DNA from: Hemicordylus capensis
Lineage: Eukaryota; Chordata; Lepidosauria; Squamata; Cordylidae
Assembly (NCBI RefSeq): GCF_027244095.1
Contig: NC_069670.1
Span: forward strand, 21,069,820 to 21,133,819
Direction of reading: 5' to 3'
Length of the DNA: 64,000 nt
Within the stretch, counting starts at the first letter, position 1. Each line of letters starts with the position of its first letter. The notes under the pieces were generated by a model. It searched no databases. It was given only the letters and a program-made list of their open reading frames with translations, and had not been told where the DNA came from. The translations under genes and the position numbers were made by a program. Shown one piece after another: positions 10,735-19,798 of this stretch.

Positions 10735-13700
10735 ACAACTCTCTTCCATTTTACAAAAGACACAGTGTTTGGTCGCTGGAGCTCATTTTCCCTCACCACA
10801 GGCAACTGACCACTGACTAGCCAATTAATATGGCATTTCCCAAAGATTTATCCATAAACATGCTGCACAGTCCCATACCTCCTGTAGACTCTCTTTCCCA
10901 CTTCTTCAGCTCTGGGCGAATACTACTGGGTAAATACCCACTGGAATACTGGGAGTTCTAGTGCCATCTAGAAACAGTGGCCAGGACTCAGAGGCAAAGA
11001 TTAGGGATGTGCACGAACCTGTTCGGAGGCCCTTTTATGGGCCTCCGAAGGGGTTCAAAAGACCGCTGGTTCGGCCGGTTCAAAGGTGGGGGGATATCTT
11101 GAAGGACGGGGGAGGATGCTCTTATCCCTTCTGCCACATTTCCCCCATTGGCACTGCATTTTCAAAGGGTCTGGCAGGGCAGCAGCGTACCTCCCCGCCT
11201 CCCTGTTGACTCCTCAACAGGGTAAGTAAGAAGTAACAGGAAGTACCCAGTGCGTGCATGCACGTTGCTTCCTGTCACTTCTGGTCTGAGGAGTCAACGG
11301 GGTGGCAGGGAGGTATGCTGCCACCCGGCCAGACCCTTTGAAAATGGGTCATGTTCCCCTGGGCCTGCTTGGTACTATGCCAAAGAAGACCCACATGAAA
11401 GGTACCAGGCCAGCTGACTACCCCTTTAAGGTTCTTTACTCCTCTGGAAGTAGGTGGAGTCTGGGAGGGGAAGCCATGCCCAGGAAGGATATAAAAGTTG
11501 GAGCTAGAAACCTGTTAGGATACCTCCTCTGTTCCCCATGATCTGTCCAGCACCCCGGGCAGCTCATAGGAAACAGAGGAGTTGTGCCCTGAAGGCCTTA
11601 CCTGCCCTTGTTTTCCACCTCACGGTTCCTAACCTTGAATTGGACACACAGCCCCCGCACGCTGATTGACTGCTCTTGCCTCAAGATTATCTGCTGGAGC
11701 TGCTTCCTTCCAGCCCTCTCTTGGGCTCACCTTGCAACATCAGACACTCCCCATTATCCAAGTACTGGATTGCCAAAGGATTTGGAGTCGTTTTGCCCAA
11801 TCCCCCTGCCCAAATGATGTACTGCACGTGGAGAGAGAGAGAGAGAGAGAGATTTATGAGGCGGCAGGGAGAAAACAGTGCAAATTACCTGTGGGGTTTC
11901 CTCGATGGGTATTTGAGCATCTAGTTTCTCTCCATCCCCTGTGGAGAGAGAAACAAAAAGGGAGAAGAAAAATCACCTTACTCTTGAGTAAGGGCTGGGA
12001 TACAACACCATTAACCTCACACTCGATGGATTACCTTTGCCAAGATGCTTGCTGAAGAGCAAGACCCAGGCAGAGATCAGCAGGAGGGCAGCGATACAGG
12101 GCAGCCCGATGTATAAAATGGGACGGCAGCTTCCTGAAGAAAGAGAAGGTGAGAGGGAGAGAGAAATTATCAATCTATCTATCTATCTATCTATTTGCAT
12201 TTATCTCGAAGTAGCCAGAAGGTCAGCTGAGGGCAGAGTAGAATCAACTGGAGGAATTCTCTTGTAGTGACTGCCAGCAGCCTGAATGGCTTTAAGAGGG
12301 GTTTAAGATAAATTCACGGAGGCCAGGTCTATCAGTGGCTACTAGTCTGATGGCTGTAGGCCGCCTCCAGCCTCAGAGTCAGGATGCCTCTGAATACCAG
12401 TTGTAGGGGAGTAACAATAGGAGGGGGAGAGAAATGGGGAGGAGAGAGGGCAAGAGAGAGAAATGGGGAGCAACAGTAGAGGAGTGGCCAACCGCTAAAG
12501 TAGCCAGAAGGTCAGCTCAGGGACGAGCGGAAAGTGGCCACGGTCTTCATGGTGGTATACCTGACTATTAATGCTCCCTTAGCTAGCTGGGTTCAAAGGC
12601 CCCCCACTGGGAAACTTCCTGACCTAAGGGAAGGCTGGGAGATTCCAGGAATCCTGTGGGTGGTGTCTTCTTCTCCCCTCACCAAAACATCTCTCATTCT
12701 TCAGACCTTTGCTCCATCTCCAAACCCCTGACATCCCTCCGTGGCTTCCAACACAAGCTCCATCCTTGCCCATCCCTCCTAACCTTCTAAGCCTTGCACA
12801 GCCTGGTTGCCTTAGCTCTCCGCTCTAGAACCTGGGTATGTGCCGGCTTCTGCCCTTTCCTTCTCCAGAATGACCAGACTCAGCAGCCCAGAGATCTCCC
12901 CCCCACCCTTGAACACTCTTCCCCCCTCGCTGCCCCTGAGGCCTAGAACGTCCTCCCCACACATTTGTGGTCCAGCCCTCCTCAAAACCCACCTTTTGTT
13001 GGAAAGTTAAAGGACTTTGTGCTGTCTCTTTGCCTCAGACAATGGAGGACAGACTAGTAAGTCAGAGGGCTAGAGGGTCAAGACATTTGTCATCACTTCT
13101 CCACTGCTCTGATGCTATCCCTTTGAAATGTAGATTGCTACTCTTAGGGGATTCAAACTTCCTTCCTCTCTCTCTCTCTTGCTACTCTTGCTACCTTGCA
13201 ACAGGGCAAGGCTCTCTCCCTGCACCAAATGTACAGAGAGGATGCAGAATCCATCTGCATCCAGATAGATAGATAGATAAGAGATCCTAATTCCTGACTT
13301 TCCTATCTAGAATGGAGTTCCTTAATAAATGCCTTTTATATTGATTTGAAACTATGAATTGGCTCCAGGTTACTTTACTCTCAGGATACACACATGCCTA
13401 ACTAAATCCGCTGTGTGTTGTGCCTCTGTGCACTCTGCTATAATGAGAAAGGGATTCTCTCACCACAGAGAATTTCCAACACCTTTGCCACCCCGCTGCT
13501 GCAGGCTACTGGTGGGTCCCACCTTTCCACAGCTAGAGCTAAGTTGGAAAAAGGCAGCCCCTTTTCTATAGATTTCTATTCTGGTAGAGTCTGCTGTTCT
13601 GGTGGACGATGGATAGAGTCTGTCGTCCTGTACCTGTGTTTGTGGGCACTGTGTTGGTGGGTACCACAGCACTGAGGTTCCTGTTCTCTTGGTCGGAGCA

Positions 13701-16214
13701 GGAATAAGACATCCCTTCGGTCCAGAACTCTGGAGGCATCAGCTGCAAACTCCAAATGCTGAAGGCTCCTTCCCCGTCAATCATGTCACCGTCCTGCTGC
13801 TCAAATGTTTTTCCATGAATATCCCAGGAGACAGTATCCCGGTCAGGGTGTCCGTCATAGAAGAAGCAGAGTAGGGGGATGTGGTGACTAAGTTGAGCCC
13901 CCTCCAAAAAGGAAGGTGCCAGGATGGAAGCGCTTGACCCAGAGGCATCTAGAAGAGTATTGAGAAGGATAATCACAAATATTAAAGTATGTGGTTCTCA
14001 CACCCATTTCTTAGACGCAATGGGTCGTATACCGTGTAAGGAAAGAGAATTTCGCTCACGGAAGCAATGCTGGTGGCCAGGATGGGAAGAAGGCTGGTCT
14101 TTTGAAAGCAAGCATGAATTTTCCCCTTTCCTAAGCAGGGTCTGCCCTGGTTTAAATTTGAATGGGAGACCACATGTGAGCTCTGTAAGATCCCTTAGGG
14201 GATGGGGCCGCTCTGGAAAGATCACCTGCCTGCTTGCATGCAGAAGGTTCCAAGTTTCCTCCCTGGCAGCATCTCCAAGATAGGGCTGAAAGAGATTCCT
14301 GCCCGCAACCCTGGAGAAGCCGCTACCAGTCAGAGTAGACGATACTGAGCTAGCCCTAGATGGGACCAGGGTCTAAGTCAGTAGAAGGCAGCTTCCTATA
14401 TTCCAGACAATGCTGAGTTAGCTGGACCAAGGCTCTGACTTGGCTGAGGCAGAAGGCTCTTCCATGTTGTTTGAGGCTATTTCACAAAGAGAGTCCCATC
14501 TGCTAGCTGCACAAAGTGACACTCTTTGCTCTCCTATGTTTAGCAGGGGGAGAGCAACCGGACCTCTCCAGCCCCAGCACAGCATCCCTCCAGTGGCTGT
14601 TGCTGGCGCCTCCCTTTATGTTTCTTTTTAGACTGTGAGCCGTATTGGGACAGGGAACCATCTTATTTCTTTTTCTGTGTCAACCGCTGTGTGACCTCCT
14701 CTTCTTGCAAAGCCATACACAAATAGCCGCAAACAACAAAAACCACAAGAGAGTCCTGCACCCAGAGACGCGTCCTCTCCAGTCCCAGAGACCCACCTCA
14801 CTCAGCCATTTCATGTCGAGATAAAGAGTTCTTGTTTCAAGAAGGTGTCAAGTGCATCCGCTTGCCTTCAATGCAGGAGAAGGAAGCAGGGGTGGCAGCG
14901 GCCATGTGGACGGCCCAGATTTACTCCCATTTTTGCCAATTGAGGCTTCTGTGTGCAAAAAGGCCGTTTATTCTCTCTCATCCTAACTCGTGCTAAGTTA
15001 AGCCACTTCCTCCCCAATTAAGCTGGCAGTCTGGAAAAGCTCCAGGGGACACAAATCAAGGTCACTGCACATCTCTCTTTTTTCAAATTGTTTCTTTTGC
15101 CGATTGTAGTTTACAGTGCTATTGTGACTTATCATTATGTTTTGTGTTCTGTTCTGGGGCATACAAACTCCCTGGAGCAGGTTTTCAGCTGAGCAAAGAG
15201 ACTGCTTTTTAAAGTGGCGATTCTCTTTATTAAGTAGGGGAAGGTCCATTGGCCCTATCCAGAGATCCGATTGGCAGGGACTAGATTGGCAGGGCTTTTT
15301 CGGTTGTGGCCCCTTGGCCTTGGAACATAAGAACAGCCCTGCTGGATCAGGCTCAAGGCCCATCTAGTCCAGCATCCTGTTTCACACAGCGGCCCACCAG
15401 ATGCCTCTGGAAGCCCACAGGCAGGAGTTGAAAGGGGCATGCCCTCTCTCCTGCTGGTACTCCCCTGCAACTGGTACTCAGAGGCATCCTGCCTTTGAGA
15501 TTGGAGGTGGCCTATGGCCCTCCAACCAGCAGCGATGGTAGACCTCTCCTCCATGAAGAGCTTTGCCATACTGCCTCTCAGTGTTTTTAAAACAAACAAC
15601 TAAAAACGCATCTTTTAAAAGAGGCTTTTGAATGTTTCACCTGTTGCGTATATCTGGTATATATATTCTGGTATATATTCTTAGTTTTTAGCTCTTAAAA
15701 AAATGTAATTTGAAATTTTAAAAGCTAATTTTGCAGTTTTAGCTTGGATTTTTAACTTGTTTAATTTTATTATTAACTAATTTATTTATTTTTATTTTTT
15801 ACATTTTATATCCCGCTCTTCCTCCAAGGAGGCCAAAGCGGTGTGCTACATACTTAAGTTTCTCCTCACAACAACCCTGTGAAGTAGGTTAGGCTGAGAG
15901 AGAAGTGATTGGCCCAGAGTCACCCAGCTAGTCTCATGGCTGAATGGGGATTTGAACTCTGGTTTCCCTGGTCCTAGTCCAGCACTCTAACCACTACACC
16001 ATCAGGTTTTCTATTGTAATGGTTTTATAAATGTTGTGAGCTGCCCCAAGCAGTAATGTTCAGGGCGGGGTATAAATATTTTAGATAGATAGATAGATAG
16101 ATAGATAGAGAGAGAGATAATCCAACCCCAGCAAAACATTCCCCCAGGCTGTTGCTGGTGTCTATCTTATGTTTCTTTTAAAGGTTGTGAGCCCTTTGGG
16201 GACAGGGAGCCCTC

Positions 16215-16265
<51 letters not shown>

Positions 16266-18964
16266 TTTCTGTGTCAACCGCTTTGGGAACTTTTGTTGAA
16301 AAGCGGTATATAAATATTCATCGTATTTGTATTTGTCGTGTACGTACTGAAGAGACACTCACTAAACACCAACCGTTTTCCAAATGTGCTGGACCGCTCA
16401 CCTCTGACGATGAGTCTCGACCCATTCAGGATTCTGAATCCTTCCTTGGTGTTTGTGGCACAGCAATAATAAACCCTGGAGTCCTTTCTCTGCACATGCC
16501 TGAGGGTCAGAATGACTTGACCTGGGAAGTTTTGTCCTGCTGTCATGTCTTCATAACTCTGGTTAATTATGTGCAGGCTTCTGTCTTGGTCTTCCTTGTA
16601 CCAGGTCACCCCCCTGGTATAAACTCCATAAGGAAGGATGCAACTGATCCTTAGGGTCTCTCCAGGAGATGCCCGTCTCTGGGCCAGTTTTTGTGGTATT
16701 CTTGTATTTCCCTGAGATTCAGCATCTGTACAGGAAAGCAAAGGAACTGCTTGGTGTGAGAGTACAAAACAAAGAGGAGGGGAAATATCCGTGTGTGCTG
16801 TATTACATGTCATGATGTGTTTATGAGCACACACTAGCCCTGCCGTCTGCAGGAGGAGAGCTGGTCTTGTGGCAGCAAGCATAGATTGTCCCCTTTGCTA
16901 AGCAGGATCTGCCCTGGTTACATTTGAATGGGAGACTCCATGTGTGAGCACTGGAAGATAGTTCCCTTGAGGGGATGGGGCTGCTCTGGGAAGAGCACCT
17001 TTCTGCTTGCATGCAGAAGGTTCCAGGTTCCCTCCTTGGCAGCATCTCCAAGCTAGGGCTGAGAGAGACTCTTGCCTGCAACCTTGGAGAAGCCGCTGCC
17101 AGCCTGTGTAAACAATACTGAGCTAGATGGGCCAAGGGTCTGACTCAGTAAAAGGCAGCTTCCCATGTTGCTGTGCATCCTCTGATGATCCTGGGACTGG
17201 TACAGTCCATGCATTCTGTCTGGCTATCTCCTCGCACGGCAGAGGTCTCCTGCGGGAAAGATGTCTCCTTTCTCCAGGGCTATCTGTAGCCCTGCCATGC
17301 AGCTCTGAGCCCGAAAACTAGGCTGTAGTCACGTCTCTCCATGCCCAAAAGATACTCCTTAATATTTAGGGAAGTCAAAGGCCAGTTAGGCCTTCGTTTT
17401 GTCATTTCTTTCAGCTCTAAGGAAAAGGCACATTTACAAAGACGATATTAAAATGCATGTGCGGGCTCTGATCTGGAGATCCTTGTCAAATACAGAGCTC
17501 TTCCCCACAGAAACAGCATGTGACAGAGATGGGAAATTCTCATCCCCGATTGTACTGATACGGATTTCAGCTCTGCAATGGATCCACTGAAACACTCCAG
17601 GAAAGTCACTTTCCTCCCTGTATCCTCTCTTAAAGAGGACTTTTAAAGCCCTGCCTCATAGGACTGTAGTGAAGAAGATTACGTGAAAAAGGGTCACATA
17701 CTCTTAAGAAAAGGATGCACAATGTTCAACAACCAGTCATCATTTCTCAACATTGGTCTTGCATTTATTCTCAAAAGGAACGTCTTTCAATATTTGGCTT
17801 ATATTTAGGTTTTCTGTGCTATTTGTTCTTTTCTGTTGTTACATGGTTTTTATGCATGTCCTGTTGTTTGTTGAAAATAAAATTTAAAACAACCAAAAAA
17901 CATTTAATAAATACCTAAAACCCGAATGTGTACACTGAATGATTTCTTAATTCCTTTTTCTTTTTTTAAGCATTTCTTTAGAACTTACTTCCAACTAAGA
18001 GTGCCTAGGGTCATCGTACTCGTATGATATTGAACATATCTAAGAACAAATCTATCAAGTAAACTTTCAAAACTTTTTTGCAAGGGAAATTTACATCCAA
18101 GTTTCATTCATGACAACCTCCCCACGGCACAAGCCTCTCTCATTAAGCAATGAATTAATGCAAATATTTATATACTGCTATATAGAGCCCCTGGTGGCGC
18201 AGTGGTAAAACTGCCGCCCTGTAACCAGAAGGTTACAAGTTCGATCCTGACCAGGGGCTCAAGGTTGACTCAGCCTTCCATCCTTCCGAGGTTGGTAAAA
18301 TGAGTACCCAGAATGTTGGGGGCAATATGCTAAATCATTGTAAACTGCTTAGAGAGCTTCCAGCTAGAGAGCGGTATATAAATGTAAGTGCTATTGCTAT
18401 TCAGCAAAAGTTTCCAAAGGGTTTACATAGAACTCAATCAATCAGTCAGTCAGTCAATGGCTCCCTGTCCCCAAGGGGCTCACAATCTAAAAAAGAAACA
18501 TAAGATAGACCCCCTGCAACAGTCACTGAAGGAATGTTTTGCTGGAGATGGATAGGGCCAGTTGCTCCTTCCCTGCTCAGTAAAGAGAATCACACCCTTT
18601 AAAAGGTGCCTCATGGCTTAGTTAGCAGGGGATCATGAAAAGAACATTCACTCATCTATTTAATGGAGCACATGTTGGTATTTCTCACAACTGTTGCTGA
18701 TGATAAGCAAGTATCCAAAAAGGGGTTATTAAACAGATTAGCTTTCTAAATCTGCACTTACTATTGACTAAACTCTGCTGAACACAGTGGGATTTACTTC
18801 TGAGTAAACATGCCTAGGATTGTGCTGCATAGTGTGTGTTTACTTGGAAGTAAGTCCCAGGGATTTCCGAGGCCCTTACTACTGAAGAAACATAGTTAAG
18901 ACTGCACTGTAGAATACTCACTGTGCTGAAAAAGTAGAAGGATCCCCAGAAAGTGGAAATGCAT
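10633..18964 (-). CDS. Ig-superfamily receptor, V(J)-C1-TM-ITIM, NKp30-like
   Basis: A spliced minus-strand gene assembled from exons at 18964-18922 (signal peptide), 16725-16402 (V with J-like end), 13948-13634 (C1-type), 12133-12035 (transmembrane), 11938-11889 (tail) and 10665-10633 (tail with tyrosine motif). Introns before V, C1 and TM are phase 1, as usual for Ig-superfamily genes, and all exons are open. The product would be a type I membrane receptor with two Ig domains. The V domain ends in NGSRLIV, close to the GNGTRLVV end I recall for NKp30 (NCR3). The last exon encodes IDYAEV, which fits the ITIM consensus (I/V/L/S)xYxx(L/V), so an inhibitory receptor is likely if expressed. It starts about 0.8 kb from a divergent sister gene on the plus strand. 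Ligand and exact orthology are unknown. Confidence 0.75.
10681..10733. repeat. (GAAA)n microsatellite in a splice acceptor tract
   Basis: About thirteen copies of GAAA. On the minus strand this is a CTTT repeat ending about 16 bases before the AG of the last receptor exon, so it forms most of the polypyrimidine tract. The related copy at 30228-30265 has only a short non-repetitive tract. Confidence 0.9.
10985..11350 (+). mobile_element. Foldback element with hAT-like TAGGGATGTGC end
   Basis: Starts TTAGGGATGTGCACGAACC, the same terminal motif as the complete element at 62225-62830. Two arms of about 60 bases (11157-11217 and 11284-11345) are inverted copies around a loop of about 70 bases. 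I could not place the right terminus or a target duplication. Plus-strand open frames here are incidental. Confidence 0.55.
11731..11821 (-). other. Possible alternative tail exon
   Basis: Bounded by CTCTCTCCACGTGCAG and GCAAG|GTGAGCC. It is open from phase 0 (YIIWAGGLGKTTP, then LAIQYLDNGECLMLQ) but ends in phase 1, which would meet a stop at once in the next exon. The block is alignable at about 30480-30600. It may be an optional exon giving a tail without the ITIM-like motif, or not an exon. Confidence 0.3.
11889..11938 (-). CDS. Minus receptor exon 5: cytoplasmic tail
   Basis: 50 bp between CTCTCTCCACAG and CACAG|GTAATT. Starting from the phase-1 TM exon it reads DGEKLDAQIPIEETPQ and ends in phase 0. 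The related copy at 30.67-30.72 kb reads NAEKPATPSTMGQTPQ, so the exon is real and conserved at its end. Confidence 0.6.
12035..12133 (-). CDS. Minus receptor exon 4: transmembrane segment
   Basis: 99 bp, CTTTCTTCAG acceptor and AAAG|GTAATCC donor. Encodes one hydrophobic helix, ILYIGLPCIAALLLISAWVL, followed by the basic stop-transfer FSKHLGKG. There is no charged residue within the helix, so no sign of pairing with an adaptor such as DAP12 or CD3-zeta. Confidence 0.7.
12150..12195. repeat. GA-rich and (ATCT)n microsatellites
   Basis: A GAGAGG-rich run passes into a short ATCT repeat at about 12172-12195. Confidence 0.8.
12280..12420 (+). mobile_element. CR1-type LINE 3' end fragment
   Basis: Contains the CR1 tail phrases TGGCTTTAAGAGGGGTTTA, TATCAGTGGCTACTAG and GCCTCCAGCCTCAGAG in the order seen at 53.75-53.87 kb. 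Confidence 0.7.
12421..13620. other. Intron of the minus receptor, no gene seen
   Basis: Between the TM and C1 exons. It holds a short GATA repeat near 13262-13280. I see no further exon or classified element. Confidence 0.45.
13634..13948 (-). CDS. Minus receptor exon 3: C1-type Ig domain
   Basis: 315 bp with good borders (CTCTTCTAG acceptor, ACAG|GTACAG donor) and phase 1 at both ends. Landmarks: IPLLCFFYDG, then VSWDIHGK, then MSYSCSD, giving the Cys-Trp-Cys core of a constant-type domain. The length equals that of the C1 exon of the plus-strand gene. It ends in a Thr/Asn-rich connecting stretch (VPTNTVPTNTG). Confidence 0.72.
14088..14405 (+). mobile_element. 5S rRNA-headed SINE
   Basis: The head contains CTAAGCAGGGTCTGCCCTGG and GAATGGGAGACC, which follow the internal promoter part of 5S rRNA (GCTAAGCAGGGTCGGGCCTG ... 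GGATGGGAGACC). A tRNA-like second part (GCATGCAGAAGGTTCC) and the common end GGCAGCTTCCTATATTCC follow. This is the 5S-Sauria type of squamate SINE as I recall it. It lies in the V-C1 intron. Confidence 0.7.
14440..14720 (+). mobile_element. Retroposon with LINE-like tail (GATTGTGAGCC family)
   Basis: One of several copies in this window of a repeat that reads AGCAGGGGGAGAGCAAC, CCCAGCACAGCATCC, TGTTGCTGG, then a TGTGAGCC...GGGACAGGGA block. The family is widespread in squamates; I think its tail is L2/CR1-like but cannot assign it firmly. Confidence 0.55.
15318..15590 (-). mobile_element. CR1-type LINE 3' end
   Basis: Begins ACATAAGAACAGCCCTGCTG and runs through GGCCCATCTAGTCCAGCATC and CTGGTACTCAGAGGCATCC, the complement of the CR1 end at 53.8-53.98 kb. 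5' truncated. Confidence 0.8.
15793..16010 (-). mobile_element. tRNA-derived SINE
   Basis: Reverse copy of the SINE at 59993-60225. The tRNA-like head lies at the right end (complement of GTGGTTAGAGTGCTGGACTA). The tail, ATATCCCGCTCTTCCTCC in the plus direction, lies at the left. Confidence 0.75.
16140..16330 (+). mobile_element. Retroposon tail with (TTTA)n
   Basis: GATTGTGAGCC-family tail with an expanded TTTA tract at 16215-16267 and the end GCGGTATATAAATATTC. It lies directly 3' of the V exon in the minus receptor gene. Confidence 0.65.
16402..16725 (-). CDS. Minus receptor exon 2: V-set domain with J-like end
   Basis: 324 bp, with acceptor CTTTCCTGTACAG and donor AGAG|GTGAGC, both phase 1. 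The domain shows the V-set landmarks: LRISC, then VTWYK, then DSRVYYCC, and a J-like NGSRLIV with no recombination signal. The V and J-like parts lie in one exon, so the gene does not need rearrangement. An extra Cys next to the canonical second Cys is unusual. Best recalled resemblance is NKp30; a general VJ-type receptor of the Xenopus MHC-linked kind is also possible. Confidence 0.75.
16845..17168 (+). mobile_element. 5S rRNA-headed SINE
   Basis: Near full length: GGAGGAGAGCTGGTCTTGTG, the 5S-like GCTAAGCAGGATCTGCCCTGG and GAATGGGAGAC, the tRNA-like box, and the end AAAGGCAGCTTCCCATGTTG. It lies in intron 1 of the minus receptor. Confidence 0.75.
17170..18180. other. Intron 1 of the minus receptor, no gene seen
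   Basis: AT-rich with no domain-coding frame and no clear repeat signature. Confidence 0.45.
18182..18405 (+). mobile_element. Sauria-type tRNA SINE
   Basis: Starts AGCCCCTGGTGGCGCAGTGG (tRNA A box) with a B box at AAGGTTACAAGTTCGATCC. The body carries CCATCCTTCCGAGGTTGG and the tail ends GTAAGTGCTATTGCTATT. This matches the squamate SINE family that shares its tail with Bov-B LINEs. Confidence 0.85.
18415..18640 (-). mobile_element. Retroposon tail (GATTGTGAGCC family)
   Basis: Reverse copy: GGCTCCCTGTCCCCAAGGGG, CACAATCTAAAAAAGAAACA, then a block complementary to the CAGCACAGGACC...CTGGCC part and a TTAGCAGGGG end. Confidence 0.65.
18922..18964 (-). CDS. Minus receptor exon 1: signal peptide
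   Basis: ATG at 18964 opens a 14-codon hydrophobic leader, MHFHFLGILLLFQH, and one extra base, followed by a strong donor A|GTGAGTATT. The phase-1 end fits the V exon start, giving HNAESQG across the junction. No other in-frame leader was noticed between here and the V exon. Confidence 0.65.
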
Positions 18965-19758
18965 CTTGTCCTGTAGTCCCTTCAGCTTCTGAGCTCTGAA
19001 GCAGAGCTGCTGGCTAACAGATCTCTTCTTGCTCCGGAGTGCTGTGAGGTCCCTCTTTTGCCTGGCAGTTTCTGTAGGTACAAGAATGATAGCTGAATGA
19101 TGCAAGCCACCTCTCTCTTGCACAAAACTAGAAGGGCCATTAGAAGCCTACCTGGTAGGTAGCTTTCCCTTCAAAACACACACAGGTCAAGACAGAAAAC
19201 TGAATCCTTCTCAATCCTTAGTGAAAATATATCAATAAATAGCTGACAATTTGCCACTCCGAAACAGAACTGTCCTTCAGTGGCACACAAAAACTGAAAA
19301 TACAGAAGTGTATCCAAAGGAAAAGAGTTGATAACAAAGAAAAGGAACTGATGAGCAAGATTTAGAAATCCAAAATCCTTCAGCGGCACAAAATACTTGC
19401 AAACACAGGAGGAGATGATGAAGAAAAGGAGCAGAGAGCCCCGGACTTGGAAATCTCAACTAATCCAGCTGAAGCAGAGTCACCTGTTCTCTTGCCATGG
19501 CTGGTCTCAGAGAGCAAAACAGTGCGAGGAGTTCTGTGAAATGCTGGGAGCTGATTCCTGCTCTGCGTCTGCCTAGAACTGAAGCCTCACTGGCCACACA
19601 CACACACTGCACACCTCTGCACCACCAACCACAGAGAGGTGTTCCTTGACAAGAAATGGGCATCAGAGACCAAACCCTCTCCTCCTTTGAAGCTGCAGGT
19701 TGACCGTGCAGGGAGCAGACTACAGCTTCTGTGAGTTGCTGCTGCTGCTGCTTTCGGA
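18965..19758. promoter_or_regulatory. Shared intergenic region of two divergent receptors
   Basis: About 795 bases lie between the start codons of the minus receptor (18964) and the plus receptor (19759). Both 5' untranslated parts and any promoters must lie here unless upstream non-coding exons exist. It is not GC-rich. A RUNX-type AACCACAG occurs at 19627-19634; I found no confident TATA box. A bidirectional promoter is inference from the geometry. Confidence 0.45.
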
Positions 19759-19798
19759 AATGTTGTTGCTGGCCAAGTATCTCCTCTTGTCCTCCACA
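19759..19798 (+). CDS. Plus receptor exon 1: signal peptide
   Basis: ATG followed by MLLLAKYLLLSST and one base, then donor ACAG|GTAAGA. The phase-1 end fits the V exon, giving SSTVLHAQPS. Short but of typical leader composition and in the right place and phase. Confidence 0.65.

Larger units (their letters stand above)
13945..14880 (+). repeat. Inverted-duplication arm 1 (receptor intron)
   Basis: This block, from just 5' of the C1 exon into the V-C1 intron, reappears in reverse orientation at about 31180-32150, including the SINE and retroposon inside it. Shared anchors include CTAGAAGAGTATTGAGAAGG and AAAGAGTTCTTGTTT. Confidence 0.75.

Noticed and set aside
16880-16945. 5S rRNA gene
   Set aside because: Only the internal control region block is similar and it is fused to a SINE body repeated many times in the window.
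18182-18260. tRNA gene
   Set aside because: A and B boxes are present but no cloverleaf can be completed; it is the head of a Sauria-type SINE. The same holds at 59993 and 56760-56835.
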